Below are positions 1 through 11,393 of a stretch of DNA of 64,000 bases, one piece after another. Under the pieces are notes generated by a model. It ran no database searches, had not been told where the DNA came from, and was given only the letters and a program-made list of their open reading frames with translations. This DNA is from Leptodactylus fallax (Eukaryota; Chordata; Amphibia; Anura; Leptodactylidae). The first letter of the stretch is position 1, and each line of letters begins with the position of its first letter. Made by a program: the position numbers and the translations under genes. Location of the stretch: NCBI GenBank assembly GCA_947044405.1, contig CAMRHE010000133.1, forward strand, positions 2,666,001 to 2,730,000. The letters are read 5' to 3'.

Positions 1-382
1 TGTGTACATACATTACTTATCTTGCAGTGACCCTGAATTAGACCTTCGGAGCTGCATGCACAATTATGTAGGCTTCAGAGCTGAAATCTCGCAGTGTTCC
101 CTGTTGGCTCAGTGTCTGTACAGAGCTTACTAATTACATCAGGAACTGTACAATAAATTAAATGTAGGAAAAACTGGCCCCTGCATTAATGGATCTCAGC
201 TGAGCGTTAACTGATCAAACAACTTAATGACTGTTTCCAATATTGATCTGAAAAATTGTGGATGCAGAAGAAGAAAGGCTGTTACTTAGCATTAGAATAT
301 TATATACAGTATATATTTACACATACAGCTTCAATGCTTAGTCACACATGAATACACGTCTATATACCCTTTCATACCTCAC

Positions 383-478
383 CTGATTTTTCAGTGCTTC
401 AAGCTGGGTCTCGTAGTTCTGCACAATATCATGACGATTCTTATCTGTATCTTCCAGCTTTTTCAAGAGGACTCCGAT
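383..478 (-). CDS. DEUP1: DEUP1-like coding exon 3 (gene continues beyond the left edge)
   Basis: Read on the minus strand, 96 bases flanked by a consensus acceptor (pyrimidine tract then AG at 480-479) and donor (GTGAG at 382-378) translate without a stop to 32 residues rich in heptad-type Leu/Lys/Glu, ending NYETQLEALKNQ. This matches, from memory of the family, the segment of DEUP1 after its conserved QIDIMV block, where a similar NYE-QL-LK pattern occurs. DEUP1 is a coiled-coil paralogue of CEP63 that scaffolds deuterosomes for mass centriole production in multiciliated cells. The exon is phase 0 at both ends and follows directly in frame from the exon at 3407-3578. The rest of the protein lies to the left of position 1. 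CEP63 is the alternative, but the wording here is closer to DEUP1. Confidence 0.72.
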
Positions 479-816
479 CTAAGACAAAAAATAATATATT
501 ATAGTCTTTTATATGTGGGGGCCAAGTCTGCAAGGAAATATACTAGATACTAGAAATTTCAGATTGCTGCAAAACATGTCTTGCAGATGTGTCTTGCCAC
601 AAGAGGACACACAAGTGCTTTCCCCACTGCTCTTAGAGAATACTTTTGGGTAGCGTACCTCTTGATAAGAGTTCAGTGACTGTTAGACATGCCTCTATGA
701 TGCACTCGAGGACATTTTGCCTGGTTGGCATACTCTGAAAAGGGGAGCTTCATTGGACTGAGAGAAGCAGGACGGTCATTTCACCGAATTGCCTCTATCC
801 AGGCCGTTCTGACCTA

Positions 817-2454
<1,638 letters not shown>

Positions 2455-3406
2455 TAGCTGTTGGGAGCAGTGGCTATGTGAGGGGACACACACGGTGAAC
2501 AGGCTCTGGACGGCCCAGACCGACCACTGGTAGAGAGAATCATTTAGTCTGAGGACAAGTACGAGCAGTTCTCACATTTTCCTTGTCACCATCCAGACAC
2601 AGGTGACGCCTTCATTACACCCCCTGTCACTGACCAGACCATTTCCAGGCACTTAGCAGAAGGATATTTGGTGTCACGGCACTCATTATGGGTCCTGCCA
2701 TTGACAACCAGCTGCCTTCATTTGTAGTGGTGTCGTGAATGAGAAACCTGAACTGCTAAGCACTGAAACCTTATTGTCTTTAGAGATGAATCCAGGTTTG
2801 GGATCCCACACCATTCGGGGTTGAGTATGGAGGCCTCATGGTCAGCGCTTCCATCCTGCCTTTGCTGTGGAGTGACACACTGCCCTCTGCTGTTGGGATG
2901 ATCTGGGGAGCCATCAGATCTGACAGTCGGTCACCCCTAGTAGTGATACGAGCTACTCCGTGATATGTACAGGACATCCTGCTGCCACATGTGTTGTCTC
3001 TCATGGCTGGACAGACAACTGGCATCAGCAGGATAATGCTCGCCCAACACACACAAGGGTTTCCCAGTAATATCAGATTTATTGCCAATCCTGCATTTAT
3101 GGGAACAGCTGGGACACCAGCTTCAGCAACCTACAAATGCGCAGGATCAGCTGTGATATCTGTGGGCCCTTATATTTTAAGTTTGGCAGGTTTCTGGGAA
3201 ATCTGTCTAGTTACGGCACAATTTAGCTAATGACTATGTAGTTCCTGCACAATTTAGCTAAGACAATCTTAATAGGAACGGTCCCAATTCAACAACAGCC
3301 CCGTGCTGAGAAATAAGAAGGTCTTGTCTTAGTGTATACTTTGATGTTCTCTCAATACAGGACTATCTACAGCAGACAGCCCCAGACCCCCTGAGAGCTC
3401 CATTAC

Positions 3407-3578
3407 CTCACAGTCCTTTTGATCCAGGGCACATCTGGCTCTGGTCAGCTCCTGCTCCTGAGCCTCCAGCCTCTTCTCCAGCACCAGGACTTGCTTCTCC
3501 CACTCCACCTTCTTACTATTCACCATGATGTCGATCTGGTGCATCAACTCCTCCAGCTCTCTCTCACAGGAGACGACA
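3407..3578 (-). CDS. DEUP1: DEUP1-like coding exon 2 with the conserved QIDIMV block
   Basis: A 172-base minus-strand exon, bounded by AG at 3580-3579 and GTAATG at 3406-3401, encodes CERELEELMHQIDIMVNSKK followed by a Glu/Lys-rich helix ending ALDQKDCE. The CE-EL-ELM-QIDIMV signature is diagnostic for the N-terminus of the CEP63/DEUP1 family. The ALDQK-x-x-E ending resembles DEUP1 more than CEP63. The N-terminal coiled coil of this family organises the ring or cradle structure on which procentrioles form. The exon begins with the third base of a codon, matching the two bases left over at the end of the exon at 4984-5027, and ends in phase 0, matching the exon at 383-478. No frameshift or stop is present. 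Confidence 0.8.
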
Positions 3579-3634
3579 CTAGAAGACGAAGAACAGATGA
3601 CGCCTTGTGTACCAAAAGCTTAACGGGGTTATTC

Positions 3635-3778
3635 GGTTTCTAAGATTGATGGCCTATCCTTATGATCACTGGTACCAAGGCAGCACAGACTTTCGAGTGT
3701 AGGTAGACTTCAATGTGTCAGCGCTGCAGTATCAACACTCGTTGGTACAGTTTGGCTAGGCCATCAATCTTAGAAACC
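3635..3778. mobile_element. Short MITE-like inverted repeat
   Basis: A 22-base arm at 3635 (GGTTTCTAAGATTGATGGCC and two more bases) recurs as its exact reverse complement ending at 3778, with 100 bases of unrelated DNA between. The GATGGCCTATCC wording is part of a very common frog interspersed repeat, also seen near 14700. No coding capacity. Confidence 0.65.
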
Positions 3779-4147
3779 AAATAATAATTTAAGCAGAAAT
3801 CCATTTCAGACCTAAATTGTCTGATTTATAAAACCACTTGTCATAAATGAATAGTACAGGTGAATATAAGAAACTGTACTATATCGTATTAGAGAAATCT
3901 GTTTCCTTCTCCATTGATCAGGCGAGTTACTTTTTACATAGAAGTCTATGGAGAGGGGAGTGGGGAGGAGGGGGCTGCTGGAAAAGACACACAAATAACT
4001 GCAATTGCTAAGCTCTGCCCTATATGGGACAGCGACTGACAATGCCTGTATTAACATGTGGAATATGTTGGTGCTATATAAGTAAGCAAAATAAATTCAA
4101 TAAGACTCAGTTCACATAACATAACTGGGAGAGGAATTTGGTCTTAA

Positions 4148-4587
4148 AGAGGACCTTTCACAACTTCACCAGTTCAAGTTCTTAACAACTGTTAATAGTC
4201 CCCGCTCCTCTGATTCCAGCACAGTTGGAATTTTCTCTCTAGCCCCCACCATTCCTATGCAACAAGTGCAGTTAGTTTTGGTGTCTGATGTGCTGTTTAA
4301 GCTCGGTAATGTCAAGAGGGCGGGGTCAGGCAGGGGGCGTGATTCAGAGCGCCAATTAGAGGCAGCCAGTGTCAGAGCTCAATCACACGCCTTATCTGCT
4401 CCTGCCTGACCCCGCCCTTCGGACAGTACAGAGACTAAATAGTATATCAGGCACCAAAACTAACAGCATTGATTGCTCAGGAATGGTGGAGGCTAGAGAA
4501 AAATTCCAACTGCACCAGAAACAGTGGAGTGACAGCTATTCAATTGTGTAAATAGCTGGACTTGTAGGAGGTGGTGAAAGGTCCTCT
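4148..4587. mobile_element. TTAA-flanked MITE (piggyBac-type), 440 bp
   Basis: TTAA at 4144-4147 and at 4588-4591 bracket terminal inverted repeats starting AGAGGACCTTTCAC. The interior is itself imperfectly palindromic: the CTAGCCCCCACCATTCCTATG side near 4240 pairs with the GGAATGGTGGAGGCTAG side near 4480. TTAA duplication is the hallmark of piggyBac-mobilised elements. No transposase is encoded, so it must be non-autonomous. Confidence 0.6.
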
Positions 4588-4983
4588 TTAAAGGGGTTTT
4601 CCCACTGTATACATTTATCCCTCATCCTGTGGATAGAGCATAAGTGTCAGATTATTGGGGGTCCAACCCAAAAGTTCCTCTGTAGGCGCCTTGTGCATAA
4701 AGAACTGGTGCACATGTGTGTCCAATGCTCCCGTCACTCCTATGGTGCTGCCAGGACGGCAATCTCTCAAAGCCAAACAGAAGTGGGTGCAGCAATGGCC
4801 AAGCATGTGTAATAGCCCTCCATTCACATAAGGCATTCAGGGAACTGGGGCCCACGTCACTGATCTCAGTGGGCATCTATAGTTACGGACTCCTAACAAT
4901 AAAATCTTCCTTGAAGCCAGACTTTCTGGTAAGGTGACTGGTGTGATGTACAGAAGCGTCAGCAGGGCCTGCAGGTCACTCAC

Positions 4984-5027
4984 CCCATGGTCTGGTAGTT
5001 CTCGGAGGCCGCCAGCTGCTGGGTCAT
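4984..5027 (-). CDS. DEUP1: DEUP1-like first coding exon
   Basis: On the minus strand an ATG at 5027 opens 14 codons (MTQQLAASENYQTM) plus two bases before a strong donor, GTGAGT at 4983-4978. The two leftover bases (GG) complete a glycine codon with the first base of the exon at 3578, so the joined reading frame runs MG-VVS-CERE without a break. Known DEUP1 and CEP63 proteins also start only about 12-20 residues before the CE-EL-ELM block, so the length fits. Evidence is splice phase and position; the peptide itself is not conserved enough to identify alone. A 5' untranslated exon further right (near 7417) is likely. Confidence 0.62.
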
Positions 5028-5312
5028 GTCCGAATTACTGGAAGGTTCTTATCCTAATGAAGAATAGAGAACATGGTGAATCCACAGAGGATAGGGGTGA
5101 TCATCCGTCATCAGGAACATGGCTGCCTATGACTACAGGACAAGAGGAGGACAACCTGGAGAGGTTACAGGAGGAGATAGGTGTGAATAATGAGGTATAA
5201 TGTGCCCCCTACTGGACAGTATAAGAATAATAGAAGTCACCAAGGAGATCTGTGACCATGTAATAGTACAAGGCCGCAGGCTGAGCACATCATAGAAGTC
5301 ACACAACTCTTA

Positions 5313-5669
5313 GGGTATGTTCATACGGCGGAAAATGAAGAGGAATTCCTCTTCAGTTTCCGCCGGTAGTTTCGCCGCGGTCTAGCCACGACGGGATGCC
5401 GATACAGTGCATCAGCATTCCGTCACGGCATCCCGCTCCTGATTAGGCCCAGATAAATGGGACTTATCAGGAGGGAGTCTGGAGCCGCAGACCCCGCGGG
5501 TGGAATCCGCGACAAGATCGAGCAGGACGCTTCTTTTTTCCGCGCCTTGCTACGATCTCTGCCTCCCATTGAAAACAATGGGAGGCGGATTCTAAGAGGA
5601 ATCTGCTCTGGATTTGGTGGCAAAATCTGCCCCCAAATCCGCAACAAATTCCTCCGTGTGAACACACCC
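5313..5669. mobile_element. PIF/Harbinger-type MITE, 357 bp
   Basis: Terminal inverted repeats GGGTATGTTCATACGGCGGA (left) and GGGTGTGTTCACACGGAGGA (right, reverse complement) are flanked by perfect TTA target duplications at 5310-5312 and 5670-5672. A 3-bp TWA duplication is characteristic of PIF/Harbinger. The ends match those of the 3-kb element at 20893-23906, which suggests a shared transposase source. Confidence 0.7.
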
Positions 5670-5672
5670 TTA

Positions 5673-6744
5673 ATATTCCTAGCACTTACAGTAGGGGAAT
5701 ACATTATTTATTATAATACCCACCTCAGCTTCTGCAGAACCTCTTTTTTTTGAAAGGAGGAAGCTTCCTGATCATCAATCGATTGATATAAAAAGGCTCA
5801 CATTCTATTCACAATGAAGGTCTACAGCAGCTCAAGTAAGATGTTCTGCAGCAGCTGGGAAACAGAACCGTTCAGTTCTGAAAAATCTCTTTATGGAGTG
5901 TATTCACATACAGTGCAGTTTTGATGCTGTTTTTCATAAATAAATGTTTATCACCAGTAATATTAAGAAACTGCACCAAACCAATTTTTTCTGATGTAAT
6001 CTTAACTGCACTGTGTGAACGCACCCTAAAAGTTAGGGAGTGATACTTGTCACTGATTGACACAAGCAAAGACTGTAAGGGACTCTCAGGACATGCTGGG
6101 AGTTGTAGTTTTACAACAGCAGTAGAGCCATGAGTTGCAGAAAACTCCATAGAAGGGTACACTGACTTCTATGGAAAAACTGCAATGTGCAATAAAAGTT
6201 GTGTCTCATGTGGAAATGTCGTCCTAAAGGTCTATTGTAAAATGGAAGGAAAATCAGAAATATAGAAACAAAGACGACTGACAGCCGAAAAATCCCCCTC
6301 TAGTCTGCCCTTATATTATTATAGGATACACATGGATTTATCATCGCCATGTTTACATTCATGTACTGGAGATTTCCCAACCACATCTGCTGGAAGTTTA
6401 TTCCAAGCCTCAACTACTCCTTCAGTGTAATAATATCTCCTGACATTGCTTCTCATCTTCCCCCCAACTCATTTCAGATAGTGCCCCATGTTCTTGTGTT
6501 TAGTTGTTTGTTGGCGGGACTCCCATGACCTGACAAACCCCAATGCCAGCACCCCACATCATATGATCCATGGAGACCTGACCCCGTGACCTGTGGAGCC
6601 CCAACCAACATCAAGATCCCACAACCCATGGAGCCCCCAACTCCAGGACCCTGCAAACTGGGATGACCCAACGTCAGGACCCTACAACCTGCAAAGCCCC
6701 AACATCAGAATCCCACAAGCTGCAAAGCCCCATCTCCACGGCCC
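5673..6744. repeat. Gene-free DNA with diverged frog repeats
   Basis: About 5890-6025 is a degenerate MITE with an AGTGCAGTTTTGATG core and a GTGTGAACGCACCC end. About 6320-6500 resembles an abundant frog repeat with the CATCTGCTGGAAGTTTATTC wording. From about 6530 a loose array of about 30-bp CCCAACATCAG-type units leads into the tandem repeat at 6745. No open gene is recognised. Confidence 0.4.
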
Positions 6745-6988
6745 CGTGATCCCTTAAGAACCAATGCCAGGACCCATGATCCTTTAAGAACCAATGCCAG
6801 GACCCATGATCCCTTAAGAGCCAATGCCAGGACCCCGTGATCCCTTAAGAGCCAATGCCAGGACTCCGTGATCCCTTAAGAGCCAATGCCAGGACCCGTG
6901 ATCCCTTAAGAGCCAATGCCAGGACTCCGTGATCCTTTAAGAACCAATGCCAGGACCCGTGATCCCTTAAGAACCAATTCCAGGATCC
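6745..6988. repeat. Tandem repeat, 30-31 bp unit, 8 copies
   Basis: Eight consecutive units built on GATCCCTTAAGAACCAATGC then CAGGACCC are spaced 30-31 bases apart, with A/G and C/T variants (AAGAACC or AAGAGCC). Looser relatives continue to about 7110. The stretch is non-coding and lies upstream of DEUP1 coding exon 1, within the presumed first intron. Confidence 0.85.
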
Positions 6989-7416
6989 CGCGACTCGCAT
7001 AGCCCCAACATCAGAATCCCGCAAGCTGCAAAGCCCCAACGTTGGGACCCCACAACCACAAAAGCCCCAAGACCACTACCCTGTAACCCAAGAAGCCCCA
7101 AAGCTGGCACCCTGTGCCAGAACCCCAGCAGCGGGACTCACCCCAAGAATGACAGCAGGTGCCCATGACTTGAGGAGTGCAATAGAGGGCACTGTGAGAT
7201 TTGAGGAGTACATTAGTGGGACCCCCCTGAAGAAAGCAGCACAACCTTGGGAGCACATAAGGTGCCCATAGGGGGTCATAGGGTTTGTATGGTATATAGG
7301 TTTATAGACATCAAAAACGAAGAACAAATCATATACATAGCACAGAGACTCCACTGCAGGAACTACAAGTCCCAGAGAGCCCTGCAGCCTCCTACACATA
7401 CATACAGCGCTCATAC

Positions 7417-7620
7417 CTATCAGCAGGTCACAGCTCTCCCTCGGGAATAACTAACCCCGTAACACTGCATTCACATTACTGTGTGATAACCGCGCCAGTA
7501 ATGCCGCCCGGACCAAACCGCGCCCACCAACTATTAACCACGCCCCCGGAGTGTAGAACACATAGCGATGTAAGCTCCTCCCATAAAACGCCTCATCCTA
7601 TCACCACGCCCGCATGTCAG
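7417..7620 (-). promoter_or_regulatory. Putative DEUP1 promoter and non-coding first exon
   Basis: Reading leftward, a GTATGAG donor starts at 7416 and follows a plausible untranslated exon of roughly 60-80 bases. Behind it lies GC-rich DNA with CCGCGCC, CCACGCCCCC (GC box) and ACCGCGCCCC motifs between about 7485 and 7635, in a window that is otherwise AT-rich and CpG-poor. There is no TATA box at a sensible distance. This is what a CpG-type promoter of the leftward DEUP1-like gene would look like, about 2.4 kb before its first coding exon. The exact start site cannot be read from the sequence. Confidence 0.45.
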
Positions 7621-7677
7621 TTAACCGCGCCCCTTCCCTCATCTGGCCGTTTGTAACCCATGTGGACGACGCTGTCT

Positions 7678-7691
7678 GTTACCTTGGCAAC
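7678..7691. promoter_or_regulatory. RFX X-box 1
   Basis: GTTACCTTGGCAAC fits the X-box consensus (RYYNYY, short spacer, RRNRAC) as two near-palindromic half sites GTTACC and GGCAAC separated by two bases. RFX2/RFX3 bind such sites near the start sites of cilia genes, and DEUP1 belongs to the multiciliogenesis programme. The site is about 200 bp upstream of the putative first exon for leftward transcription. Confidence 0.65.
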
Positions 7692-7845
7692 GATAGGCTG
7701 TGACAGGAGCCCATGAGGGTCAAAACATATATCTTCGCGAACTATCGACTGCAGGGTTTATTTCTAGTTTAGCAACAGAAGCTCAGCCAGCTCTGCTGTC
7801 ACTTTATTATGTGGAGGCTTATAAGTAGTGGAAATCAAAAAGTCA

Positions 7846-7859
7846 GTTGTCATAGCAAC
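7846..7859. promoter_or_regulatory. RFX X-box 2
   Basis: GTTGTCATAGCAAC fits RYYNYY-AT-RRNRAC at every position, with the canonical AT spacer. It lies 155 bp from the end of X-box 1 and about 65 bp before the minisatellite begins. Together the two sites make an RFX-regulated promoter plausible; this one could also serve a rightward transcript, though none is recognised. Confidence 0.6.
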
Positions 7860-7923
7860 CAGTTAGGACACTTTTAAAAATAACAGTTAGAACCTGATTG
7901 TTTGCAAGACTGGTCTGACTGGA

Positions 7924-10849
7924 AGTAGGACTCACAGGCTCTCTCTATGAGTGGTGGGAGCAGGACTCACAGGCTCTCTGTATGAGTGGTGGGGGGAGCA
8001 GGACTCACAGGCTCTCTGTATGAGTGGTGGGGGGAGCAGGACTCACAGGCTTTCTCTATGAGTGGTGGGAGCAGGACTCACAGGCTTTCTCTATCAGTGG
8101 TGGGGGGAGCAGGACTCACAGGCTCTCTCTATGAGTGGTGGGGGGAGCAGGACTCACAGGCTCTCTCTATGAGTGGTGGGGGGAGCAGGACTCACAGGCT
8201 CTCTCTATGAGTGGTGGGGGGAGCAGGACTCACAGGCTTTCTCTATGAGTGATGGGGGGAGCAGGACTCACAGGCTTTCTATATGAGTGGTGGGGGGAGC
8301 AGGACTCACAGGCTCTCTCTATGAGTGGTGGGGGGAGCAGGACTCACAGGCTCTCTCTATGAGTATGGGGGAGCAGGACTCACAGGCTTTCTCTATGAGT
8401 GGGGGGGAGCAGGACTCACAGGCTTTCTCTATGAGTGGTGGGGGGAGCAGGACGCACAGGCTCTCTCTGAGTGGGGGGAGCAGGACTCACAGGCTTTCTC
8501 TATGAGTGGGTGGGGGGAGCAGGACTCACAGGCTCTCTCTATGAGTGGTGGGAGAAGCAGGACTCAGGCTCTCTCTATGCGTGGTGGGGGGAGCAGGACT
8601 CACAGGCTCTCTCTATGAGTGGGGGGGAGCAGGACTCACAGGCTTTCTCTATGAGTGGTGGGGGGAGCAGGACTCACAGGCTTTCTCTATGAGTGGTGGG
8701 GGGAGCAGGACTCACAGGCTCTCTCTATGAGTATAGGGGAGCAGGACTCACAGGCTTTCTCTATGAGTGGGGGGGAGCAGGACTCACAGGCTTTCTCTAT
8801 GAGTGGTGGGGGGAGCAGGACTCACAGGCTTTCTCTATGAGTGGTGGGAGCAGGACTCACAGGCTTTCTCTATCAGTGGTGGGGGGAGCAGGACTCACAG
8901 GCTCTCTCTATGAGTGGTGGGGGGAGCAGGACTCACAGGCTCTCTCTATGAGTGGTGGGGGGAGCAGGACTCACAGGCTCTCTCTATGAGTGGTGGGGGG
9001 AGCAGGACTCACAGGCTTTCTCTATGAGTGATGGGGGGAGCAGGACTCACAGGCTTTCTATATGAGTGGTGGGGGGAGCAGGACTCACAGGCTCTCTCTA
9101 TGAGTGGTGGGGGGAGCAGGACTCACAGGCTCTCTCTATGAGTATGGGGGAGCAGGACTCACAGGCTTTCTCTATGAGTGGGGGGGAGCAGGACTCACAG
9201 GCTTTCTCTATGAGTGGTGGGGGGAGCAGGACGCACAGGCTCTCTCTGAGTGGGGGGAGCAGGACTCACAGGCTTTCTCTATGAGTGGGTGGGGGGAGCA
9301 GGACTCACAGGCTCTCTCTATGAGTGGTGGGAGAAGCAGGACTCACAGGCTCTCTCTATGCGTGGTGGGGGGAGCAGGACTCACAGGCTCTCTCTATGAG
9401 TGGGGGGAGCAGGACTCACAGGCTTTCTCTATGAGTGGTGGGGGGAGCAGGACTCACAGGCTTTCTCTATGAGTGGTGGGGGGAGCAGGACTCACAGGCT
9501 CTCTCTATGAGTATAGGGGAGCAGGACTCACAGGCTTTCTCTATGAGTGGGGGGGAGCAGGACTCACAGGCTTTCTCTATGAGTGGTGGGGGGAGCAGGA
9601 CTCACAGGCTCTCTCTATGAGTATGGGGGAGCAGGACTCACAGGCTTTCTCTATGAGTGGGGGGAGCAGGACTCACAGGCTTTCTCTATGAGTGGTGGGG
9701 GGAGCAGGACTCACAGGTTCTCTCTATGAGTGGGGGGAGCAGGACTCACAGGCTTTCTCTATGAGTGGGTGGGGGGAGCAGGACTCACAGGCTCTCTCTA
9801 TGAGTGGTGGGAGAAGCAGGACTCACAGGCTCTCTCTATGAGTGGGGGGGAGCAGGACTCACAGGCTTTCTCTATGAGTGGGGGGAGCAGGACTCACAGG
9901 CTTTCTCTATGAGTGGGGGGAGCAGGACTCACAGGCTTTCTCTATGAGTGGGGGGAGCAGGACTCACAGGCTTTCTCTATGAGTGGGGGGAGCAGGACTC
10001 ACAGGCTTTCTCTATGAGTGGTGGGGGGAGCAGGACTCACAGGCTTTCTCTATGAGTGGGGGGAGCAGGACTCACAGGCTTTCTCTATGAGTGGGGGGAG
10101 CAGGACTCACAGGCTTTCTCTATGAGTGGGGGGAGCAGGACTCACAGGCTTTCTCTATGAGTAGGGGGGGAGCAGGACTCACAGGCTTTCTCTATGAGTG
10201 GTGGGGGAGCAGGACTCACAGGCTTTCTCTATGAGTGGTGGGGGAGCAGGACTCACAGGCTTTCTCTATGAGTGGTGGGGGAGCAGGACTCACAGGCTTT
10301 CTCTATGAGTGGTGGGGGGAGCAGGACTCACAGGCTCTCTCTATGAGTGGGGGGGAGCAGGACTCACAGGCTTTCTCTATGAGTGGGGGGAGCAGGACTC
10401 ACAGGCTTTCTCTATGAGTGGGGGGAGCAGGACTCACAGGCTTTCTCTATGAGTGGTGGGGGAGCAGGACTCACAGGCTTTCTCTATGAGTGGTGGGGGG
10501 AGCAGGACTCACAGGCTCTCTCTATGAGTGGGGGGGAGCAGGACTCACAGGCTTTCTCTATGAGTGGGGGGAGCAGGACTCACAGGCTTTCTCTATGAGT
10601 GGGGGGAGCAGGACTCACAGGCTTTCTCTATGAGTGGGGGGAGCAGGACTCACAGGCTTTCTCTATGAGTAGGGGGGGAGCAGGACTCACAGGCTTTCTC
10701 TATGAGTGGTGGGGGAGCAGGACTCACAGGCTTTCTCTATGAGTAGGGGGGGAGCAGGACTCACAGGCTTTCTCTATGAGTGGTGGGGGAGCAGGACTCA
10801 CAGGCTCTCTCTATGAGTGGGGGAGCAGGACTCACAGGCTCTCTCTATC
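7924..10849. repeat. Large G-rich minisatellite, about 36-bp unit, 2.9 kb
   Basis: The unit reads GGGGGGAGCAGGACTCACAG followed by GCTTTCTCTATGAGTGG, with TTTCTC/CTCTCT alternatives and a G-run of 3-8 bases. By length there are roughly 80 copies. The homopolymer variation shifts reading frame from unit to unit, so the overlapping small open frames (repeating SRTHRLSL, GLTGFLYEW or QDSQAFSMS) are by-products and not genes. The GGTGGGGGGAGCAGGA part resembles the classical minisatellite core (GGAGGTGGGCAGGA-type). Rare variants recur at a 779-781 base spacing, showing a higher-order duplication. Confidence 0.97.
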
Positions 10850-10990
10850 CTAATGGAGTTATTCATTTCTACAATAATAGATGAAATGTTTTTGCTTGTA
10901 TACATTATGCCTAATGAGGAAAAATCTACGAAATCTAATAGTGGCATCATGAGCTTGTAATAAAGAAGATGTATAATGTAATCTGTGAAA

Positions 10991-11189
10991 AGATTTATCA
11001 GGATCGCTCCTATATAATAAGTATTCAGCACTACAATGCCATCACAACACAGCAGTCATTACTATGGGGGAGGCTACTGGCAAATATACTGTATATTTGC
11101 CAGTAGCCTCCCCCATAGTAATGACTGCTGTGTTGTGATGGCATTGTAGTGCTGAATACTTATTATATAGGAGCGATCCTGATAAATCT
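10991..11189. repeat. Perfect 199-bp palindrome (99-bp arms, 1-base centre)
   Basis: The 99 bases at 10991-11089 are the exact reverse complement of 11091-11189, with a single T at 11090 between them. Checked base by base, there is no mismatch; symmetry stops abruptly on both sides. The centre reads CAAATATACTGTATATTTG. No transposon ends or target duplication are evident. Such DNA can extrude as a cruciform and any transcript would form a 99-bp hairpin. Confidence 0.97.
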
Positions 11190-11393
11190 GTATACAGAGA
11201 ATCATATCTGTATCCTGAGGCCTCCAGATGTCATACACCCCCTATACCTGAGATACTGTGAAATGTGACATCCAAGAAATGAGCCTCGATCTCCACATAA
11301 ATATAAATAACTGACTCTCATTTATCCATCCCATATCTATCTATCTATTTCTTATTTCTCTATTTATCTATGAATCTCTCATTTGGTCTTTAA

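Noticed and set aside
3419..3643. Plus-strand frame rich in Leu/Gln
   Set aside because: It is the antisense of the DEUP1 coiled-coil exon.
7986..10598. Many overlapping small open frames of 60-122 codons with repeating SRTHRLSL or GLTGFLYEW peptides
   Set aside because: They are translations of the minisatellite in shifting frames; unit length changes by single G residues and there are no splice or start signals.
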